A stretch of 64,000 nt of DNA from Candida dubliniensis CD36. Its lineage: Eukaryota; Ascomycota; Pichiomycetes; Serinales; Debaryomycetaceae. A program made the position numbers and the translations under genes. Numbering within the stretch: position 1 is the stretch's first letter; each line of letters opens with the position of its first letter. Of this stretch, positions 59,131 through 64,000 are shown piece by piece. Under the pieces are notes generated by a model. It did not search any database and was not told the origin of the DNA. It saw only the letters and a list, made by a program, of their open reading frames with translations. The stretch lies in assembly GCF_000026945.1 (NCBI RefSeq), contig NC_012863.1, positions 496,001 to 560,000 of the forward strand, read 5' to 3'.

Positions 59131-59136
59131 CACGTG
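59131..59136. promoter_or_regulatory. Second Cbf1-type E-box CACGTG
   Basis: GCACGTGAC context, 620 bases upstream of the SUL2 ATG; the second CACGTG in the same intergenic region. Confidence 0.5.
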
Positions 59137-59757
59137 ACAAGAGGTCATTGTGGATTTGTCATCTGAAACTGCAACACCACACTAATTTATAAATTAACCA
59201 AGTAATTAATTCTTACATTTTACACTGTACTAAAAGCCATTCCTTCAAATTTGCTTTTTCGTTTTTTAATCTTTTTTAATTCACAGTTTATCACAATAGA
59301 TTCAACTCAATTATTGTTGTATTCTAAAATAAATTTTGTTTAAAAAAGAATATAATAAATATATTTACAAGAATTATTACTTCAATATAATTTCAATATA
59401 TAAACTAGATAATATTCTCAAACTTATTTGGTTACATTAAAGTATTAGGTAACTTTTTTTTTTTTGGTTTTTGGTCTTTCTTTCCTTATACATCCAAAGA
59501 GTGATCAGATTCTTAGTTGCAAATACTTCAATCTAAGGCAGACAAGAGAGATACTATCCCCAGGCGGTTGATAGAAAGATTTTATTATTAGACGGTTTAG
59601 TTTTCCAAATTTTGCATTTTTTTGTTTTTATTTGAAATATAAATTAAACTACAATTGCTTGTTTGCTGTCAATTAATAGATACTTATTTTTATTTTTATT
59701 CTTGCATTCATTTATTTCTTTAGAATATTATTACTTCAAAACATATTTTGATACATA

Positions 59758-62238
59758 ATGACAGGTGTGCTTGAAACAGTCAAATCCATAGCATCAAACG
59801 AAGGATTTGTATCTGAAGTTCCACATTTATATGGAGAAGAAGCTCATCATAAAGTTAAATCACACGAATTCGATACGAACAGTATAAATAATACCAATTA
59901 CAATAGCAATGTATTTGTTCCAGCATATGATGAAAGAGAAGTTACTGTGAAAGAATGGTTTCAATATATTTTTGCTAATCCACTAAAAATGATAGTTGAT
60001 TATCTTTTTTCCTTGTTTCCAATTCTTAAATGGATTTTGCATTATAATATTAGATGGTTATATGGTGACTTGGTTGCTGGTATTACTGTCGGTGTTGTTT
60101 TAGTGCCACAATCTATGTCATATGCTCAATTGGCAGGGTTAGAAGCACAATACGGTTTATATTCTTCCTTTGTTGGTGTCTTTATTTATTCATTTTTTGC
60201 CACCTCCAAAGATGTTTCCATCGGTCCTGTTGCCGTTATGTCGTTACAAGTGTCTAAGGTCATTGCTCATGTCCAAGATAAGTTTGGTGACAAGTATGCC
60301 CCACCAGAAATTGCTACATTTTTGTCATTGATTTGTGGTGGTATTGCGCTTGGTATTGGTTTGTTACGTTTAGGATTTATTTTAGAATTCATTTCCATCC
60401 CTGCAGTCATGGGTTTCATGACCGGTTCTGCATTCAACATTATCACAGGTCAAGTCCCAGGTTTAATGGGTTATAACAGTAAAGTTAACACAAGAGACAG
60501 TACTTATCTTGTTGTTGTCAATACATTGAAGCATTTACCTGATTCAACCGTTGATGCTGCCTTTGGGTTGATTCCATTACTCATCTTATACTTGTGGAAA
60601 TTTCTGACTGATTATGCTCAAAAAAGATACCCAAGATATAAAATGTACTTTTTCTACTTTCAACAATTGAGAAATGCCATTGTTATCATTGTTGCCACTG
60701 CTATATCATGGGGTATTGTGCACCCTAAAAAAGTTGCCTTCAATGGTCCTTCCTCCAAATTTAAACCACCAATCAAGACTATTGGTGATGTTCCAAGTGG
60801 GTTGCGTCACGTTGGTGTCATGACAGTTCCTGACGGTATAATCAGTGCTATGGCCTCTGAAATCCCCGTCTCTACGGTCATTTTGTTGTTGGAACATATT
60901 GCCATTTCTAAATCATTCGGTAGAATTAATGATTATAAAGTGATTCCTGATCAAGAAGTTATTGCCATTGGTGTCAATAACTTAATTGGTACTTTCTTCA
61001 ACGCTTACCCAGCTACTGGTTCCTTTTCAAGATCTGCATTGAAAGCAAAATGTGGTGTCAGAACTCCTTTGGTAGGTATTTTCACTGGTGCTGTTGTTTT
61101 GTTGGCTTTATATGCATTAACAAAGGCATTTTATTACATTCCTAAAGCAACTTTATCTGCGGTCATTATTCATGCTGTTTCAGATTTGATTGCAAACTAC
61201 AAAATCACTTGGTCATTCTGGAAGATGAGTCCAATTGATTGTGGTATCTTTTTGATTGCTGTTATCTTAACCGTTTTTGTTACCATTGAAGCTGGTATTT
61301 ACTTTGCTATTGCTGCTTCTGTTGTCGTATTGTTAGTAAGAGTTGCTATTCCTCATGGTCAATTCTTGGGTAAAATCCAAATTGCCGAGGTTGTTAATCC
61401 TGTTATTGAACAAACAGGATCTCATGATGAAAACAATGCCTCTGCTTCTGATGGCACTAGTTACTCTAGTGATTTGGAAATTCATCAAGTTTTATCTGAA
61501 GGTACAAATTACAAGTCAACTGATGAAACTGGTAAATTGAAATCTAAAGAAGATATCAAACCAGTAGAAGGTGTTACAGCTTCTGCTTTACAGAGAAATA
61601 ACCCACAAGTGAAATTCCATACACGTTGGGTGCCATTGAACAACGAAAATATCAATGCTGGCATAAAAGTTCAACCTCCACCTCCAGGAGTTGTGGTATT
61701 TAAACCTGTTGAATCGTTTACATATCCAAATGCATCTAGACAAGTTGATAAAGTTTCTGATGAAGCAAAGAGATTGACCAGAAGAGGGAAACCATTTGAT
61801 TATTCTAAAATTGGGTCTAGACCTTGGAATGATCCAGGTCCATTGAGATGGAACTTGCCATGGTCCAAGAAAGAGAAGGTTGAAGAAAAAGTTGAAGATA
61901 ACCGTCCAATTTTGCGTATCGTGCATTTCGATTTTTCTACTGTTGCTTCTATTGATGTAACTGCTATACAGGCATTAGTTGATTTGAGAAAAGCTTTAAA
62001 TGCTTATGCTGATCGTGAAGTTGAATTCCATTTCTCGGGTATTTTGAGCCCTTGGATTAGAAGGGGTTTGTTAAATGCTGGATTTGGTACATATGAAGAT
62101 GGCTTGCTTTCTACTAATAATTATGTCAACATTGCTGCTGGATACCAAGACTTGGAAGACCACGCCGATGAACCATATTATGCTGCTACTGGTACAAATA
62201 CTCCATTTTTCCATTTAGACATACCCAACTACTCATGA
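59758..62238 (+). CDS. SUL2: Sulfate permease (SulP/SLC26 family)
   Basis: An 826-residue plasma-membrane sulfate-proton symporter. After a hydrophilic N-terminus, a membrane domain (about 95-540) carries the SulP hallmarks LVAGITVGVVLVPQSMSYA, ATSKDVSIGPVAVMS and NLIGTFFNAYPATGSFSRSA. A C-terminal STAS domain follows. It is split by a long Ser/Lys/Glu-rich insertion (about 555-710) and ends with VHFDFSTVASIDVTAIQALVDL. The length is close to S. cerevisiae Sul1/Sul2. Two CACGTG boxes upstream fit Cbf1/Met4-type induction by sulfur limitation. Confidence 0.93.
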   Translation: MTGVLETVKSIASNEGFVSEVPHLYGEEAHHKVKSHEFDTNSINNTNYNSNVFVPAYDEREVTVKEWFQYIFANPLKMIVDYLFSLFPILKWILHYNIRWLYGDLVAGITVGVVLVPQSMSYAQLAGLEAQYGLYSSFVGVFIYSFFATSKDVSIGPVAVMSLQVSKVIAHVQDKFGDKYAPPEIATFLSLICGGIALGIGLLRLGFILEFISIPAVMGFMTGSAFNIITGQVPGLMGYNSKVNTRDSTYLVVVNTLKHLPDSTVDAAFGLIPLLILYLWKFLTDYAQKRYPRYKMYFFYFQQLRNAIVIIVATAISWGIVHPKKVAFNGPSSKFKPPIKTIGDVPSGLRHVGVMTVPDGIISAMASEIPVSTVILLLEHIAISKSFGRINDYKVIPDQEVIAIGVNNLIGTFFNAYPATGSFSRSALKAKCGVRTPLVGIFTGAVVLLALYALTKAFYYIPKATLSAVIIHAVSDLIANYKITWSFWKMSPIDCGIFLIAVILTVFVTIEAGIYFAIAASVVVLLVRVAIPHGQFLGKIQIAEVVNPVIEQTGSHDENNASASDGTSYSSDLEIHQVLSEGTNYKSTDETGKLKSKEDIKPVEGVTASALQRNNPQVKFHTRWVPLNNENINAGIKVQPPPPGVVVFKPVESFTYPNASRQVDKVSDEAKRLTRRGKPFDYSKIGSRPWNDPGPLRWNLPWSKKEKVEEKVEDNRPILRIVHFDFSTVASIDVTAIQALVDLRKALNAYADREVEFHFSGILSPWIRRGLLNAGFGTYEDGLLSTNNYVNIAAGYQDLEDHADEPYYAATGTNTPFFHLDIPNYS

Positions 62239-62641
62239 TTGCATTAATTCTTGCGAGTTTTTATTTATCAATTATTCATTTTCAGTTCGGTTTTTTTTTT
62301 TTGTTTTTGCTACTATTACTCTTTAGTTGGGATTATTAGAACACGTTTATAAGTTCCATGTAATTATATTTAATAAATTTTATATGAAAAAAAGCTATAA
62401 CATTGTTTGCTTTAGTAAAAATTGATGGTTAATCTATACCTCTTGGAAACTAGATATAGTAGAGATTCGCGCGTGTATGCTCTCTTTTTTTTTTTTGCTT
62501 TGTTGTTGATTGTTGGCATACGCGTAACCATTTGATTGTTGAAGAATTTTTTAAAAAATTGGTTAAATCCATTTGTTTTCTTTTTCTTCACTAATCAAAT
62601 AATAGTATTCAACTCGTACTTCATAGAAAAGGGGATCTATT
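62239..62641. other. Intergenic: SUL2 3' end and RLF2 promoter
   Basis: No gene. A T run in the SUL2 3' region (62291-62300), a T run at 62485-62496, and G1/S-type sites: TTCGCGCG at 62466-62473 and ACGCGT at 62520-62525. Confidence 0.55.
62520..62525. promoter_or_regulatory. MluI cell-cycle box (ACGCGT)
   Basis: Exact ACGCGT, the site of the MBF factor that drives G1/S transcription in yeasts, 117 bases before the RLF2 ATG. A further CG-rich TTCGCGCG lies 50 bases upstream. Confidence 0.5.
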
Positions 62642-64000
62642 ATGACATCGCAATTAGAAATTATTGATTTGACTAATGACACTGCCGATTTGTCTGAGTT
62701 TTCTACTACTCAGACAGACCCAATTCGTTCCAAAAGAGCAGCCAGTCTGACAGTGGAAGTCAACAATGAGGAAGCTTTATCACCAACAAAAAAGTGCAAA
62801 ACTGATGCTAATACTGCTTTTATTGAGATAAGTCAGAATATATCAGCAGACGAGAAGCATATCCCCAAGAAAGAATTGGAGAAAGCAGAAAAGGAAAAGC
62901 AAAAACAAGAAGAAAAAGCTCGTAAGGAGCAAGAAAAGCTCGAGAAGAAAAGAAAGCAAGAAGAAGAAAGAGAGTTGAAGAGAAAACGACTCGAAGAAGA
63001 AAAGGAGTTGAAAAGGCAAAAGCAAGAGGAAGAAAGAAGGGCAAGAGAACTTAAAAAGGAAGCAGAAAGACTTCAAAAGGAGAAAGAAAAGCAAGAGAAA
63101 GAGAGGATAAGATTGGAAAAGAAACAAAAGCTAGAGGAACAAAGATTGGCCAAGGAAGCAGAAAAGAAACGACTTGAAGAGGAGAAGAGGAAGATTGAAG
63201 AGGCTAAAGAAAGAAGTCAAATGAAAATCTCGAGTTTCTTTCAAGTTGGACAGAAACGTAAAGAGAAAAAAACAGCACCGGAGTCTTCTGAAGGAGATAC
63301 AAGTAAAAACAGCCCTAAATCGTTTTATGAAACCGAGTTTTTGCCATTCTTTGTTCAAAAGAATGTAAGCTTAATGAATGTTGGCAACAAGGATATACTG
63401 GACTCCAAGCGTATTCTTGACGACTGTCTAAATGGAGCTTTGCCAAAGGAGCTGTCTTTCAAATCATATCTTAACACATTCACAAACTCTTCTTTGTCGA
63501 CCGTCAATGACATTACACCAGAAGAAATTATTAATGCTCTAAATTCATCCACAACAACCGAGAACCAAGTTCATCAATTAATTCAAGACCTACCTCCTAT
63601 CAAGTATATTAGTTTTTATGAAAACTCAAAACCGCCATATATTGGGACCTATTGTTCATTAGCTCATCAAAAATGTCGCGAAAGTATAATTCAAAACCCA
63701 TTTGACAATGAGATAACTGGTCTAGATTATGGCTATGATTCAGACTTGGAATGGAATAAGGAGGACGAAGAGGGTGAAGACATAGAAAATGACGAGGACG
63801 ACGATGACGACGATTCTATTATGGGAGATGAAGATGACGAGGAATTTGTCGAGGATGATCCCCAAAGTAACAAGAAGAAATTTATTACCCTAACAGTGAT
63901 TAACAAATGGAACAACGAAGAAAACAGCCAGGATTTCCAAAGTTTTGCTACAGTTAAATTAGTAGATATACCAGGTCAAATAGATCCCTTTCATAATTAT
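62642..64000 (+). CDS. RLF2: Chromatin assembly factor 1 large subunit Rlf2/Cac1 (5' part)
   Basis: From the ATG at 62642 the frame is open for 453 codons to the window edge, so the C-terminus is missing. CAF-1 deposits H3-H4 behind replication forks. Features in order: a short N-terminus (MTSQLEIIDLTNDT, with a SUMO-interaction-like IIDLT); a long Lys/Glu/Arg coiled KER region (about 75-190); a PCNA-binding box Q193-M-K-I-S-S-F-F200; a region with FLPFF typical of the family; the conserved DYGYDSDLEWNKED (about 363-376) followed by an acidic Asp/Glu stretch; and the start of the winged-helix-side region (KKKFITLTVI). CTG codons in this gene read as Ser. Confidence 0.93.
   Translation, partial: MTSQLEIIDLTNDTADLSEFSTTQTDPIRSKRAASLTVEVNNEEALSPTKKCKTDANTAFIEISQNISADEKHIPKKELEKAEKEKQKQEEKARKEQEKLEKKRKQEEERELKRKRLEEEKELKRQKQEEERRARELKKEAERLQKEKEKQEKERIRLEKKQKLEEQRLAKEAEKKRLEEEKRKIEEAKERSQMKISSFFQVGQKRKEKKTAPESSEGDTSKNSPKSFYETEFLPFFVQKNVSLMNVGNKDILDSKRILDDCLNGALPKELSFKSYLNTFTNSSLSTVNDITPEEIINALNSSTTTENQVHQLIQDLPPIKYISFYENSKPPYIGTYCSLAHQKCRESIIQNPFDNEITGLDYGYDSDLEWNKEDEEGEDIENDEDDDDDDSIMGDEDDEEFVEDDPQSNKKKFITLTVINKWNNEENSQDFQSFATVKLVDIPGQIDPFHNY

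Larger units (their letters stand above)
57344..59757. other. Long intergenic upstream of SUL2
   Basis: 2.4 kb with no supported gene. It holds a TA run in the kinase 3' region (57380-57405), a T run at 58215-58228, two CACGTG elements (58608-58615, 59131-59136), an A run at 58885-58900, TTG repeats near 59055-59070 and a T-rich leader before SUL2. No LTR or tRNA recognised. Confidence 0.5.

Noticed and set aside
57344..59757. Hidden gene, tRNA or LTR in the SUL2 upstream region
   Set aside because: No open frame with protein-like content, no B-box-like GGTTCGANTCC, and no terminal TG...CA repeat pair noticed.
61588..61926. Leftward 112-codon frame antisense to SUL2
   Set aside because: Overlaps conserved SUL2 coding sequence and has unlikely composition.
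1..64000. CRISPR, prophage, toxin-antitoxin or other prokaryotic defence systems
   Set aside because: The window is eukaryotic (yeast) nuclear DNA; no direct-repeat array or matching genes are present.

Overview
The window is nuclear DNA from a budding yeast of the CUG-Ser clade, most likely Candida albicans or its close sister C. dubliniensis. The DNA is AT-rich, genes have no coding introns, homopolymer and trinucleotide tracts are abundant, and transcription-factor genes have multi-kilobase upstream regions. The gene order AHP1-GPI11-CFT1-PGA38-...-ERD2-PRE7-TIM13-...-ADR1-...-ARG83-RGT1-EMP70-UME7-...-VPS30-...-SEN2-BUR6-...-SUL2-RLF2 matches, from memory, one C. albicans chromosomal block. 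CTG codons should be read as serine, and proteins are described on that basis. Where a conceptual reading frame began at GTG or TTG, I moved the start to the first sensible ATG (CFT1, PRE7, RGT1, EMP70 and the 48.2 kb small gene).

Layout. 0-15 kb is mostly housekeeping and secretory genes: an unidentified acidic protein cut by the window edge, thioredoxin peroxidase AHP1, GPI-anchor synthesis gene GPI11, mRNA 3'-end factor CFT1, GPI-anchored wall protein PGA38, an ER thioredoxin/PDI-like protein, the HDEL receptor ERD2, proteasome subunit PRE7 and mitochondrial chaperone TIM13. 16-48 kb is rich in gene regulators: a zinc-cluster factor, C2H2 factor ADR1, zinc-cluster factors ARG83, RGT1 and UME7, and a KDM4-type JmjC histone demethylase. 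A monocarboxylate-type transporter, a BTB protein and an EMP70 nonaspanin lie among them, and intergenic gaps reach 3.5 kb. 48-64 kb holds a small membrane protein, VPS30/ATG6, a short-chain dehydrogenase, SEN2, BUR6, an FGGY carbohydrate kinase, SUL2 and the 5' part of the CAF-1 large subunit RLF2, which is cut by the right edge.

I found no tRNA or rRNA gene, no CRISPR array and no intact mobile element. I also found no convincing new multi-gene system. The observations I think most worth checking are: a consensus 5'-leader intron predicted for SEN2; a metazoan-like JmjN-JmjC-ePHD-Tudor-like demethylase whose 5' half is unusually GC-rich; a PDI-like protein ending in HIEL beside the HDEL-receptor gene; a perfect 28-bp GTA/TAC palindrome and an excess of Rgt1-type sites upstream of RGT1; and a frame-broken relic ORF upstream of ADR1.
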